Shown: in pieces, positions 23,101 to 38,100 of the stretch
How the letters are laid out: every line of letters starts with the position of its first letter
How positions within the stretch are numbered: position 1 is the first letter of the stretch
Source of the DNA: an uncultured Actinomycetes bacterium
GTDB taxonomy: Bacteria; Actinomycetota; Actinomycetes; Actinomycetales; Bifidobacteriaceae
NCBI GenBank assembly: GCA_900314875.1
Contig: OMWX01000001.1
Location: forward strand, 124,001 to 188,000
Direction: 5' to 3'
Length of the DNA: 64,000 nucleotides
Notes under the pieces: generated by a model
The model's database searches: none
What the model saw: the letters and a program-made list of their open reading frames with translations, nothing else
Told to the model about the DNA's origin: nothing
Made by a program: the position numbers and the translations under genes

Positions 23101-26100
23101 TTCACGGCAATCCGCTGAACGCGCTGTTTCGCTTTTTGTGCAAAATGTCGTGCCGCAGGGACGCCACATGCCGCGTGAATATCGGCGGAGTGTCTGCAAA
23201 AGCCTTGTTTTTCAAGGGCGATGACTCAGTTTTTATTCCCAACGGCATTGATTTGATTTCGTTTGCATATCGGCCCGAGATTCGCTCGAAAATTCGCAAA
23301 GAACTGAATTTGAGCGGGAATGACACGGTTTTTCTGCATGTCGGGCGGTTTGCCAGACAGAAAAATCATGAATTTCTTATCAGGATATTTGCGCAATATC
23401 ATGCGAAACATCTCAATTCGCGCTTGGTTTTGGCCGGAGACGGCGAGCTTATGCCGGACGTGAGAAAACAGGTTTTTGATGCCGGGCTTTCCGAAAGCGT
23501 TGTTTTCCTGGGGCTTTACTCGAATATGAAAGATTTGTATTCTGCGGCCGATGTTTTTCTTTTTCCGTCGCTTTACGAAGGTCTGCCTATTTCGCTTGTG
23601 GAAGCTCAGGCGGCCGGTTTGCCCTGTTTTGCAAGCGACACGATTGACCGGGAAGCGATTCTCACGGGCGAAACATTTTATTTGTCCCTCGAATCCGAGC
23701 CGCAGGTTTGGGCGGAGAAAATCGAAAAGTATCTTAAATCGCATTCGGGCAGAGTTGATATTTCCGGCTGCGAAAAGTTTAAAAGATATGATTTAAACTC
23801 GACCGTGAAGCTGTTCGATGCCGCTTATCGCGGGGATTATGAAACTTTGAAAGGTGAGACTTTGAAAGGATTCGGACGATGAGCAAAAACGCGGCCGGAG
23901 GAAATGCGCTCAGCACTGAAAAACAGTTTTTTCGCGATATAGGTTACAGCGTTTTCGGACCTGCGCTGCTCGGCTTTGCGCGGCATATCGCGAAAAACAT
24001 GGAGAGATTGACCGAACAGGCCGAAAAGTCGGGCGATTGTCCGCCGAAGCTTTTCTTTCTTGCGCGCGACGGCGATATCGTTATGCGCGCGTGCAAGATT
24101 TTAAGTGAGAAGTATCCTGTTTTGCGCGGCTGCTCTTATCTGTATGTGTCGCGCATGGCTTTGTATGTGCCGTCTTTGCGCGGCGCGGACACTTACGAAA
24201 AAGCGCTGAATGCGATTAACCCGCATCCGTCGTATACGGCTGCGCAATTTGTCCGGGCTTTGGGGCTGGAAGCGAAAGATTGTCACGCAGATGCTGATTT
24301 GTCTCGCACAGTTATGCGAGAACGGCTGAAAGACGACAAGGAATTTCGCCGCATTTTTGAAGCCGTAAAGCCGAAGATGATTGAGAATTCGCGCGAACAG
24401 ACGCAGCTTGCTCTCGAATATTTTAAGCAGGAAGGATTTATTCCGGCGGGTAACGCGGGTTCTTCGCCAAAAAACGTCATTATCGATATAGGCTGGAATG
24501 CGACGATACAAAAATTTTTGCAAAGTTTTCTGGACAGTGTCGGATACTCGGATATAACGGTTTTGGGAATGTATTTCGGTCTGACTCAGAAAGCGACGTT
24601 TTTGGGCGACAGTGCGGAGGGGTACTGGTTTGATTTGAAAGGGCAGAAGCCCGGCCGCGCTCCCGAAGCTCCTTTCAGAGGGCTTCCCGAATTGATTTTT
24701 TCCAATGCCGAAGGCAGCGTGAGCGGTTATAAGAAGGAAAACGGGCGAGTTAAACCTGTTCTTTTGCCCTATGAATATGCGGAAAACAAGGCGCAGTGCG
24801 AGAATCTTGCCGCCTTGCGCGATGCTGCTTTGAAGTATGTTGCTGATAATGCCGGCCGGGATGACAGAAATTCGGACGAAAATTCCGAATCAATCGCAAG
24901 AATTGAGCAGAATGTCAAGGCTCTTGTGCGGCTTGGGATGCGCCCGACGCTGAAAGAAGCGCAGATATTGGGTGATTTGGATTTTGAAAACGGAGATATT
25001 TATCCGCTTGCCTGTCCTAAGTCCGTCAGGTTTTACGCGAAACATCCGAAAGAGTTCAAAGAGGATTTTATTGCGTCTCAGTGGAAAGTCGCGTTTCTCA
25101 AGCGGCTGTTTAAAGTCCCGATGCGCTACGACCGGGTGTATTCGATATTGGATAAGATTAAAAAAGATTAAAAATTTGAGCTGAGAATACAAGCATCAGT
25201 GCGCGGCCGGCGGAAAGAGAAAATATGAGCGATAAAAATTTTGAAAACCGGGGTTCGGAAGAGAAGAGTTTCGGAGGGCAAGATTTCGGGAAGCGCAGTC
25301 GCATGCAGAACAGCGAAACCCGAAACAGCGATACTCAATGGTTTTCTCAGATTGAGGATCTGGGCAGGGCAGATCTTGCTTCTCCCGATATCAAAGGCGG
25401 CGGAGAGAATTCAAAGACCGGAGCAAAACATGAGAAACCGCATGCCGGGCCGTCAGCCGCAGCAAGCGTCGCAAGGCTGAAAAAGTCGCTGAAATCCGCG
25501 CTGAAGAAAGCAACTCACTCTCGCCCGACCGACTATAAGAAGCTTGCCGATCAGGTTAAGCAGTTTCAAGCCGTGTCTTTTGACGTTTTTGATACCGCGC
25601 TGACTCGCCGCTGCGGAGAACCGCGCGCGATTTTCGATATTGTCGCGCAAAGCTGCGATGTGCCGGATTTCGCGCGGCGCAGGATTGAGGCGGAGGAGCG
25701 CGCTCGCAAGATTCACGCCAAGCATACGAATTTGGAGCATATTTATGAGTGTCTCGAACTGCCGCTTGAGGAATCGGACGGGACGCGCGAGGCGATGCGC
25801 ATGATTCTCAAGGAGATGGAACTGAATGCGGAAAGGTCGAATCTGACTGCAAAACCTGAGATTTTGCGGCTTTATTCGCAGGCTGCCGAGTCAGGGATTC
25901 GAGTCGCTTTTATCTCGGACATGTATCTGCCGTCCGAATTTTTGCGCAAAGCTCTTGTGTCGGCCGGATATAAGGGGCTGAAAAGCGGCGGTTTTGCGGC
26001 TTCCGGATCTGCTGCCGGCACGGCTTCTGCCGAGTCGGAACAGTCTCAGTTTGTTATTGTTTCTTGCGAGGAGGGCAAAGAGAAAACTGACGGAGGCCTG

Positions 26101-29100
26101 TTTAAAGCGGCGATAGAAAAGCACGGTTGGACAAAAAACAGCCTGCATATCGGCGACTCGATTCGCCATGATCTGATCGGGGCTCGCCGCGCCGGCATAA
26201 AATCCTGTCTGATAAACAGGTATTGAGCTTATTCTTGCAAGTCCGGGCCGGCCGGATTGTGTTTCTGAATCCGCCTTGTCTGTATTAGAGTCAGCGCTGT
26301 TATACGCTTTCATGTGTAAAATCATGCATGTCACTGATTATGAAAGAGGATAATATGTCTTTTCCCGTTTCAACGGAGGATATTTCTCGGCAAAATCCGC
26401 GGGCCGGCGCCGAAAATCATGGCATTGCCCGAGAAAAAACGGCTGTTGAAAGAGACAAGGATTCAAAGCTCCGCAAAAGAGCCGGATATATAGATATTGC
26501 CCGGGGCATTGCAATCATTTTGGTTGTCGTGCATCACACCGGCAAATTGTGGAGTCCGTTTGATAATTTCTACACGCTGTTTTTTATGCCTCTGTTCATT
26601 TTCATCAGCGGTTTTGTTTCCACTGAAAATCGAATTAAGAGTTTTAAAGATCTGCTTCTTCATTTGAAAAAGCGCGTTCCCAAACTGTATTTTTTCTATT
26701 TGAAATGGGAGCTGTTTTACCTTTTGCTTACCAATTTCTTCCTGAAAATCGGATTCTACAGTACGGAAGTTGTCTACGCGGATAAAAAGATAAGCCCCAT
26801 AACTTCCTTCGGAATGCTGTTTAAGAAAATTGCAGAGACAGTGTTTCTTATGGGCAGGGAACCGTTTTGCGGGGCTTTTTGGTTTATTGTTTCTCTGATT
26901 TTTATTATTTTCGGATATTCCGTCATTAATTTTGCGGTTAATGCTGTTTTTGCCGGCAGGGATGAACATTTTAAGCAGACTGCTGTCGGGATTGCGGCTT
27001 TAGCCTGTTTTGTTATCGGATGCGTGATGAATAAAACTGTTAATATCCCGCGAGTTGCGCCTGCGTTCACGATGATGATTTGTTACCATTTCGGGTTTTT
27101 GGCGAGAGTTTATAAGGAGAAAATCAGGTTTAATAACGCGTATGCTGCAATCTTCTCCTTTGCTGCATTGTGTGTTTTGGAGCGTTTTGGCAATTTGAGC
27201 ATGAACCATAATGAATTTCCCAATGCTGCGTTTTTCTTAGTCTCTTCAGCAGCCGGCATCTACTTTGCGGTTTTTGTTTCCAGGCTGATTGAAAAGACTT
27301 TCATATCCGGATGGCTTGAATATGTCGGGAGAAATACTCTGCCGATTGTTGCTATGCATTTGGTCGCGTTCAAAATTGTTACGCTGGCTAAATACGGTTT
27401 GGGGGATATCGAATACGCGGATATTGCAAATTTAAGCGGAGTAAATTGCAAGAATTTGTCTTTTCTCGCATATGTTATCGCCGGTGTCTGCGTTCCGCTG
27501 CTGCTTGACAAAGCGTATAAAATGTCGATTGGCGAATTGTTGAGGAGATTTAGAAAAATTTAAGACATTCGGATCTTTAGATGTTTAAAATTACGATTGT
27601 AAGGTGTCGATTATGAATCAGTCTGTAAGTGTTGTTGTTCCTACTCTTAATGCCGCCGGCAGGATCGGCAGTCTGCTTGAAAAACTGAAAAAACAGACTG
27701 TTAAACCTTTAGAGATTCTTGTGGTCGATTCTTCTTCCGAAGACGGCACGGCAGAAGAAGTGAAAAAAATTGCTGATGTAAAACTAAAAATAATTGACAA
27801 AAAAGACTTTAATCACGGTCTTACGCGTCACGAAGCTTTTATGCAGACATCCGGCGAATTTGTATGTTTTTTGACCGATGACGCCGTGCCTGCAAATGAG
27901 AATTTTATCGAGAATCTGATTAAACCGCTTGAAGACATCAAAGTTGCCATGTCTTACGGAAGGCAGCTTCCGAGAAGCGATGCCAGACTGTTCGAACGCA
28001 TTGTGCGCGAAAAAAGTTACAGCGCGGATTCGAACGTGAGAAGTAAAAAAGACATCCCCAAATACGGCATTAAAACTTTTAACGCTACCGATGTCTGCTC
28101 GTGCTACAGACGTTCTGCTTACTTGGACTGCGGCGGATTCAGCGAAGTGAATACTAATGAAGACATGCTTATGGCTGCAAAGTTTATCTACAGCGGATAT
28201 AAAGTAGCCTATGCTGCAGATGCCGAAGTGATTCATTCGCATAATTTCACGTTTAAACAGCAGTTTGAGCGCAATAAGCAAGTGGGTTATTTTTTAGAGA
28301 AGCACTCTGAAGAACTCGGAAATTTGAGTGAAATCGGCGAGGGAAAAAAACTTGTGATTTCTGTTTTGAAAGAGCTGTGCAAAGCAGGTCGTATGATAGA
28401 GGCAGGCAAATTTTGCGCAGACTGTTGCGCTCGATTCGCAGGAAATCGTGCAGGACGAAAGAAAACTCGTAATGAATAATGTGATTTACTCTGCAGTCAA
28501 CAAACGCGTTGAAAACGTAATCATTGTCAACGATTTCGGCTATGTGGACGGCGGCGCCTCTTCCGTAGCGATTCGTACGGCTGTCGAATTAGCGGACAAA
28601 GGTTTGAAAGTAACATTTTTCTGCGGCGAAGCTCCTGTATGCGACGAACTGAAAAACTCTTCTGTAAATGTCGTATGCACTGATCAAAAATCTCTGATGA
28701 ATAATCCGTCGAAAATCAACGCAGCGCTTACGGGGCTTTGGAATAAAAAAGCGAAACGTGAGTTTGAAAAATTATTGTCCCGCTATTCTGTCGAAAATAC
28801 GGCAGTTCACTTTCATACGTGGACCAAATGTCTGTCTTCATCCGTTTTTGAAGCAGCCGAAGAAAAAGGATTTCTGTCTTTCCTGACTCTACACGACTAT
28901 TTTTCTGCCTGTCCGAACGGTGCTTTTTACGATTATCGCAAAAATGTCAATTGCGGAGAAAAACCGATGTCTGCAAAATGCGTGTTGCGAAACTGCGATC
29001 AACGAAGCTATCTGCAAAAAGTGTATCGCATATTGCGCCAAGCAGTACAAAACCGGTACGTTAAAAACAGTAAAAATCTCAAACTGATTTACGTGTCGAA

Positions 29101-32100
29101 ATTCAGCAGAAAAATTCTTGAAAAAGACTATTTTTCAGACAGAACCTCGTATCTGATACAAAATCCGTACAGCAGAAGGTCGATTGCTAAATCTGCGAAA
29201 CAAAAAAGCAAATTCGCGTTTATCGGACGTTTAGATCCAGAAAAAAACCCTTACATGTTTTGCAAGGCTTGCACGGAATTGAACGTTCCCGGAATAGTCA
29301 TAGGAGCCGGGGAACAATCGAGTTTTTTAAAAGAAAAGTTTCCGAACATAGAGTTTACAGGATGGCTGAAAGAAAAAGAAATATCAGATCATATACCTGA
29401 AATTAAAGCTTTGGTGTTTCCATCGCTGTGGTATGAAACGGCAGGTCTTACCGTTCTTCAATTCCTTGAAATGGGAATACCCTGTGTAGTATCGTCAAAC
29501 TGTGCTGCGACAGATTATATCAATAGCGGAAAAAATGGTTATGTTTTCAACGTAAACGATATTGAAGATTTGAAATCTAAAATGCTTTTAAGCGAAAAAT
29601 TGGTTTTCTCTCCTTCGATTCCCGCCGAAAAGAAAGATGAATATGCGGATCAGCTGATAGCGGCGTATGAAAAAGAATTGCAAAAACGCGTAAACTTAAA
29701 AACGACAATAAGAGAGAAGGCATGAGAGATGAGCAAAGCCAGAGTGATTTCTTTTTATTTGCCGCAATTTCATCCTGTTCCCGAAAATGATTTGTGGTGG
29801 GGCAAAGGCTTTACGGAATGGACGAACGTTGCAAAGGCGAAACCTCTTTACAGAAGTCATGTTCAGCCGAAGATTCCCGCTGATTTGGGTTTTTATGATC
29901 TCAGGCTTCCCGAGGTGCGCAAAGCTCAGGCCGATATGGCTCGCGAAGCCGGGGTTGAAGGCTTCTGCTACTGGCATTACTGGTTCGGGAATGGCAGACA
30001 AATTCTTGAAAAGCCGTTTGAATCCGTCGTGAAATCCGGCGAACCCGATTTTCCTTTCTGCCTTGCCTGGGCAAATCATTCTTGGACGAACAAAACATGG
30101 CAGAAGAATAAAACATTCCAGAAGGACACTGTTTTTCTCGAGCAGACTTACGGCGACGATGAGGATTATATTGCTCATTTCAACTCGCTTCTGCCTGCTT
30201 TTAAGGATGAAAGATACATAACCGTGGACGGGCGTCTTCTGTTTTTGATTTACATGCCGTTCCATTTTGAGAATCTTCCGCATTTTATTAAACTCTGGCA
30301 GTCTTTGGCTGAGGAAAACGGGCTTCCCGGATTTTATTTTGTCGGAACTGTGGAAACTTTGGGAAGACTGGATAGAGGATACAGTCACGATTACACGCAG
30401 GATGCGGGCGAAAATATCGATAAGGCTTTGGCTTTGGGGTTGGACGCGGTTAATACTTTCAGCATGCGCCGAGCTGAAATGCTTTCTTCTGGCAAAAACA
30501 AAATGTTTTACAGAAGAATTTTGAATCATGTGATTCCCAGCAGCACGCTTCAAAAATATTCGTATAAAACAATTACAGACAACTGGTTTTGCAAGGAAGA
30601 CTCTCGCGAAAATGTTTTCCCCACAATCATGCCCAGGTGGGACAGAACTCCGCGTTTGGGCAGAGGCGCGGACATTTACGACGGTTCTACGCCGGAATTG
30701 TTTAAAAAACATGTGAATGACGCTTTGCGAATCATTGAGAATAAAAACAGCGAACATAAGATCGTGTTCTTGCGCGCTTGGAACGAATGGGGCGAAGGCA
30801 ACTACATGGAACCCGACCTGCAGTGGGGAAACAAGTATTGCGAAGCGCTGGCGGAAGCATTGTTTGAATGATTGACTGACTGAAGATGAGATTGTAGGCC
30901 TGCGATGCTGTTTCTGTTTTTGTCAACTCTGATTATCTTTGGTTTATCCAAGTATTTCTACAAAACTTGGGTACACCCGATTGTGCTTTTTTCGGGCACA
31001 TGGCTGGTGATTTTCTTCTTGTATCTGCTTCAGCTGTTTGATATAACTCCTTTAACAATGCAAATGAATATCATTCTTTTTTTGATGATTATCAGCTTTG
31101 CGGCAGGAGCTCTCGCGTATCAATTTCTTGAGAAATTTTTAAAGTCATCTAAAAAGAATTCGCAAAAAAATGACGATTGCGCTTCTTATTCTCTCAGAAG
31201 CAAGTTATTTCTCATATTGTGTTTTGTCACTATTATCATAATGTTTAAGGATGAATTGAGCATTATTCAAAGTTTGCTGGGCGGAGCAAATTTTGAAGAT
31301 ATTCAAAAAATGGCAGGAGGAAAGAATACTGTCAATTATAGCGGACCTTTGCAAATTTCTTTTTATATGCTTGTTGTTTTCCCCATAACTGCTATTGTAA
31401 GTCCGGTATGTGCTGTTGAGTTTTTTTCTAGGAAAGACAATAAAAAATTTATTTTCTTTATCGTCAACATAATAATTGTAATGTTGAATGTTGCAAGCAG
31501 AGGCGGAAGAAATACCGTATTAGTCATGCTTGTGTCATATATGTGTGTTTATACGCTTTTTGGGAAGAAGACGAAAATATCCAGAACAACAAGAAACAAT
31601 ATGATTATAATGTTTTGCTGCTGTTCAGTATTAATCGTGTCTTTATCAGTTTCCAGAGGAATCAGCGATGTTTTCCTGTCATTTTACGCGTATATGATTA
31701 CTGCTATCCCATTAGGACAGGTTTTTCTAAACGATCTTTTTGTGTCTTCTCATCTTTCTTACGGATTTTTTTCTGTGAAGGGTTTTTTCCAGCCTATTTA
31801 CATGCTGCTGAATTACTTCGGAATTCACGCTCCTGAAGGATATGAAAATGCAGTCAGCGTCCGGGAATTTATGGAGGCTTCCTATTACAGTATAGGAGAT
31901 TACTCTGTTACCGGAATGAATTCTTTTATGCCGGCAGGCGCAATTGCGTATGTTGACGGTCGTTATGTCGGTGAAATAATAATAATGTTTTTATACGGGA
32001 TGTTTAGTATGTGGATATATTACAGACAACAATCCAACCATCGGGCTGTTTGGAATGGGGGTATCATATGCAATAAAAAGGATACAGCTGCTTATGCTAT

Positions 32101-35100
32101 GTGTGCATATGGACTGTTTTTATCTTTTGCAATGTTATGGTTCGAAAGAAGCGGTTATGCAGTCGGATTTTTGTACATAATGCTATTGTTTTATTCAAAG
32201 AGACACAAGGAAACGACAGAATAGGAGAAAAATATGATTGCAAATCTATATTCGAGATTGTATGGAGCCGTAGACGGAAGAACTATAAAATGTTTCTCCT
32301 CTTTAAGAAGAAGTTTTTTAGAAAAACAAGACTTTTCTATTATTTCTAACAATTGTTGGGCAGGTTTGGTATACAAATATTTTGGTTTACCGTATTTGAG
32401 TCCTACAGTCGGACTGTATTTTTATCCTGACGATTATAACAAACTGTGTTATAACTTGCGCGAATACATGGCAGAGGAAGTCAAATATCTGAAGTTTGAA
32501 GAATCCAAGCATAAAGAAAAGCTGGCAAAAAAAGGACAGACGAATGTTCCCTTGGGGCTTTTGGGGGATATCGAGATAATTTTTCTTCATTATCCGACTT
32601 TTGAAGAAGCATCTGATAAATGGAACAGAAGAGCCAAACGAATAAATTGGGATAATGTTTTTATAAAAAACAGCGAGATGAACGGAACAACGGAAGAAGA
32701 ATTGCGTGTATTTGACAGATTACCATTCAAAAACAAGTTTGTATTTGTATCTCATCGGTATCCTGAAATTAAATCATCTGTGTATTTTCCTGGTTATGAG
32801 GAAGGTGGTCAGGTTACCAATGATACGCTTTTCTTTCATAGATATATTAACGTGATTAAATGGCTTAATTCTTCGCATGAAACGTATCCTATGAGCGGTT
32901 TTAAACAATAGAACAGATAAAAAATGATTTAGGGTATTTGATGAAAAGAATATTATTTGTGTTTCACAATTCGGATTTGTTAAGCGGGGCAACCCGCTCT
33001 TTGATGAATATTGTCGATGATCTGCTTGATACCGAAAAGTATGAGATTTGTGCGGTCTTCCCATATCAGGAGGGTACGGCTTCCGAATATTTGAAAAGTA
33101 AGGGCGTGAAAGTTTTCACGTTCAGATATGGAAAACTGATGAAAGATTTGACATTTCCGCTTTGGAAAAAAATCTTGAAGTTTCCGCTGTTTGTTATCCG
33201 TCATCTTGAAGTATGCTTGCAAGCATCAAAAGCTGCAAAAACGTTTGCGGATTATGATTTCGACATGGTTTATTCGAATACAAGCAGTATTATTTTTGGC
33301 GGATTATTGGGCAAAAAGCTGGGTTGCAGACAGATTTGGCATATAAGAGAATTCAGAACTCTCGATCATAAAATTACCTTTTATCTGGGCGAAAAATGGA
33401 TTAAGAATTTTATTCAGAAAAATTCAAACGCGGTATTGTGCGTAGGACAGGCTGTTAAAAATTACCAGTCGGATATTATCGACCCGAAGAAAATGTTTGT
33501 GACTTATAACAGTTATTCGCCTGATTTTATATGTCCTCGCGACCGCTTTAATACGAGTAAACCTTTAAGGCTTTTGCTTGCCGGAGACATAAAACCCGGC
33601 AAAGGGCAGTTTGAAGCCGTTAAAGCGATTGCTTCTGTCAACAAAAAATATCCGGGACAAGTTGTTCTGAATCTTGCCGGAAGAGAATCTGATTCCAAAT
33701 ATGCAGCAGAAATTAAAGATTTTATCGCGCGGAACAATCTTGAAAACTGCGTGAATTTTCTCGGATTCTGCTCAGATATGAAATCGGTTAGAAAGAAAGC
33801 GGATGCGGGTCTTGTTACGTCGGAAAACGAAGCTTTCGGGCGAACAGCCATTGAAGGAATGCTGAGTATGATGGCTATGATCGGGAGAAACAGCGGGGGT
33901 ACGTCAGAACAGATAAAAAACGACGAAACCGGTCTGCTGTATGACGGAAGCGTTTCTGACTTGGCAAGATGTATTTGCACTTTAGCTGAAGATCGCGGTC
34001 TTTTGCAGAAGTTTGCCAAAGCAGGATTTGAAGATGCGAAGAAATACGCTTCGGGCTATGCAGCTAAAGTAACCGAGCAAACAATCGACCTGGTTTTTGA
34101 AGACAAACTTTGATTGTTTTTAACTGCGCAAAACTAATTTGTCTTCGCCGGTCTTACCAATTCCTTGATTTGTTTTCCGTTGAATATCAAGCTGATCAGA
34201 GCTGTTGCTGCTGTTACGATTAAGCTTGTCTTCAAAGCGCAAAATCCCCAGGACAGGTAATTGCTGTTCGAGAATGTTACCAATTTTTTTGTTGCAAAGA
34301 CTGAAGCGGCAGCGCACAGAATATCAAGAATGCAATATTTGACGAAAAATTTTGCACTGCGTTTCAGAATGTTTTTTCTCAGATACCACACAAAATAGCA
34401 TGTATGGAAAAACATTCCGACCAGCGTTCCGACGGCAGCTCCTGCAAGACCAAATTTCAGAACGCATATAACTGTTGTGACCACTGTCAGACCTGCTGCG
34501 ATGAAAGCTCCGTTTTGCGTTTGTTTGAAGTGTCCTGCAGCTTTTATGATTGTATTGTATGGCAGCTTCAGACAGCCGCATGCATATGCGAGACACATAA
34601 TTGTTGCCAGCATGCAGTTTTCATAATTTGTGTCAGTAACATTCTTTGTATATATCAAAATAAACGGTACCAACGCAAGTCCTGCCGTAGTGAAAACAAT
34701 TGTGACGACCGTATGTATTGCAAACTCGAAAGTGTTAAACGCTCTGTTTAGTTTTTTTGTTTCTTTATTTGCAAACATGTTGCCGAACAGTGATTCTAAA
34801 CCGTTTATGGCAGTCATAATCAGCATTCTCACGCCGAAAACGACAAGATTGTAAACCGAATAAACGGAAACATTTTTAAGCGTAGAAAACATGGTCAATG
34901 CTGCAATGTCCGCGTATTCATACACGACAGTGGCCATATGCTGCGCAAACCCGTTCCACTTTTGTTTTATCGGTTCTTCGGTGATTTCTATCGATTTATT
35001 CAATTTATATTTTTTGCTGACGTAAATCGACTGAAAAAGCGGACGCAGCACGAATACGCTTGCGCTTGCGAGTTTGACTGTTTGAATAGAAGCACCGTTT

Positions 35101-38100
35101 TTCATCAGCACGACTGCCAGAACGGTGTTAAGCATTATCGTGCAGATTTGCAGGCTTGTCTGAATATACGTTTTCTGATCGGCGTTCAGCAGCAGCTCAT
35201 TTGTTATTCCGAACAGATACTGAGCAAGATTGCTTATCGCGATAATAACCAGAAGCGAAGCAGAAAACCAGGGCTCATATTCTGAGTTGATTACTGTCGG
35301 AAATACAAAGCATAATACGGCTATGTATCCGATAAAAATGTATGCGAGTCTTCTGAAAAACTTTTTTGCTGATTTTATTATTTTGCTTATCTGCTCATTG
35401 TCTTTTTTCGCAAGCGGCTTATACAGAGCAGACTGAATTACCGCGCCTACGCCCATATCGAGCAGAGTTATCAGACTGAGAAATTTCGTTATGGAATTTA
35501 CCAGACCATTAACAGACGAACCGAAATATGAAAGAGTATAGCGCGGAAGAATAAAGCCGCAAATAACGGTTGTGATTTGCAAAGATATGCCGGAGACAGT
35601 GTTCAGCAGCAGCTTCTTTTTTCTTCCCATTTATATTCCTACAATAACCTTGCTTCAGACGTTTCTCCTTGCAGTCAGACGCACATAATTGATCTGATTA
35701 TGCAAAAAATTGTTTAAGCACAGATATTAAATTGAATTATTGACAAAAATTCAATCACAAATCTTGCATGCTTTCGAGTGTTTTATTTCAAATCGTTTCT
35801 TTCAAAACGAAAAGTTGCCGTATTGCCGAATTTTGTCGTACGCAAATTGAATCCCGTATGCCAAAAATATTGTTGCCGGCAAAATAATCAGATAAGCGAG
35901 CGGAACAGAAAATTGCCCGATTATCTTATAGGTAACTCCCAATATTTGCCTGTGAAAAAGATATGCTGACATGCTCGCATAGCATACATAATTGAGAAGT
36001 TTTACAAGCAGATTTGCTTTTGTGCAGAGTTTTCCGATTTCAAAGATGAAAACAACGAATGCGGAACAAATCAAGATTTGCATAAACTGGCCGCCGAACT
36101 TCAGTTCATTCGCGCTTAATGCAAAAAACAGAATTGAGCTTGCTGCCAGAAGAATCCAATTGTTTTTGTCTGAAAATTTCAATTTGTTGCTTGCAGCCAG
36201 TCCCGCAGCATAAAAAGGAAAATACAAAGCCGTTCTTTTATCTGATATCTGCAGTAAAGCCAGAGTCAGAAAAATTCCGTATGAACATGCTGCAGCAAAA
36301 ATTTTTGCGCTGAAAGGCTTCCAACACATGATAAGCGGAGTAATTGCATAGAAAAACAGCAGCATGCTTACGTACCATACCGTCAGCGGAGCAGGAGTTA
36401 TTATGCATGACAGACCTGCAATAGTTAACAAATATTGCTTGAACGAAGAAATAAAACTCGCATGAAACAGCAGGTTCATAACATAAAAAGCTGTGCAGGA
36501 CAGGAAAAACAGGGGATATATGCGCAGAAGGCGTTTTTTGAAGAATCGCAGAATATTTTCTTTGCCTTCAAACTTATTTTTTCCGATGAAATACCCCGAA
36601 ATCAGCGTGAAAGTTGCCAAGACCCCGGCTTTCACATTTTTAGTGATTGGATTTTGAAAGTTTAATCCCATATATTCCTGCATGTGCCATATGCCGACAA
36701 TCCACAGCATGCACAGTGCTCTGCTGCAGTCCAAGAATTTGATTCTCGGTTTTGCGGAGTTTTTTGCTATCGAAACATTCTCTGTTGAACCGACATTCGG
36801 CATTTTTGTCTCCATCACATGATTAATCGTATACGCAATTGAGCATAACACTTGAACGGACATGTCGGGATGAAATATGTGCGCTTCGAATTTTATGTTT
36901 TGTGTTCGAATCAATTTTCGTCAGCTGTTTTGCTGATAATATTGTCGTAGAATTTATTGCGAAGTTTGGATGTGTAAATAATTTTTTTGCGAAACTTCAT
37001 GCATGAGAGGGAGAAAATGAGTAAGACGGTTCTTATTACCGGAATGGCCGGGTTTATCGGCGCGTTTTTGGCGAAACAGGTGCTGGAAACGACAGATTAT
37101 CGCGTTATCGGGTTTGATAACTGCAATAACTATTATGATCCCGGCATTAAAGAAAACCGCCTGAAAATGCTGTATTCTGCGGCAAAAGAAGATGACAAAC
37201 AGATTCCCGCAAGCCTCATGAACGGTTTCGCGTGCGGGCGGCTGATATTCGTGCGCGGAGATCTGGCGGACGGAGAAGCTGTCGACGCATTGTTTGAGAA
37301 ATATCATCCCGAAATTGTCGTGAATCTCGCCGCGCAGGCGGGAGTGCGGTATTCAATTGACAATCCCCGCGCATACATTGATTCCAACCTTGTCGGATTC
37401 TTCAACATTCTTCAGGCATGCCGCAATTTCCCGGTCGAACATCTCGTTTACGCGTCCAGTTCCAGCGTATACGGTACAAACAAGAAAGTGCCGTATACGG
37501 TAGAAGACAAAGTTGACAATCCGGTTTCGCTGTATGCTGCGACTAAGAAATCCAATGAGCTTATGGCGCACGCGTATTCCAAGCTTTACTCGATTCCTTG
37601 CACAGGCTTGAGATTCTTCACCGTATACGGTCCGATGGGACGACCGGATATGGCGTATTTTAAGTTCACAAACAAAATCGTTAAAGGCGAACCCATTCAG
37701 ATTTACAATATGGGCGACATGCGCCGCGATTTTACTTATGTTGACGATATCGTCACCGGAATTCAGGATGTAATGCATAAAATTCCCGAGCCGACAGAAG
37801 ACGGAGCGCGGTACAAGGTTTACAATATCGGAAACAGCACTCCCGAGTCTCTGCTGTATTTCGTGGAGACCTTGGAAAATGTTTTGCTTGAGGAAGGCGT
37901 GATTTCGGCTCCGACCGAGCATGAGCTTCTTCCTATGCAGCCCGGAGATGTGTATCAGACGTTTGCGGACGTGTCCGATCTGGAGTGCGATTTCGGATTC
38001 AAGCCGTCAACGAAGCTTGAAGACGGACTGCGTTCGTTCGCAAAATGGTATAAAGAGTACTATCAGATTGATAACGTGAAACAGTCGGAATAAATCGAAT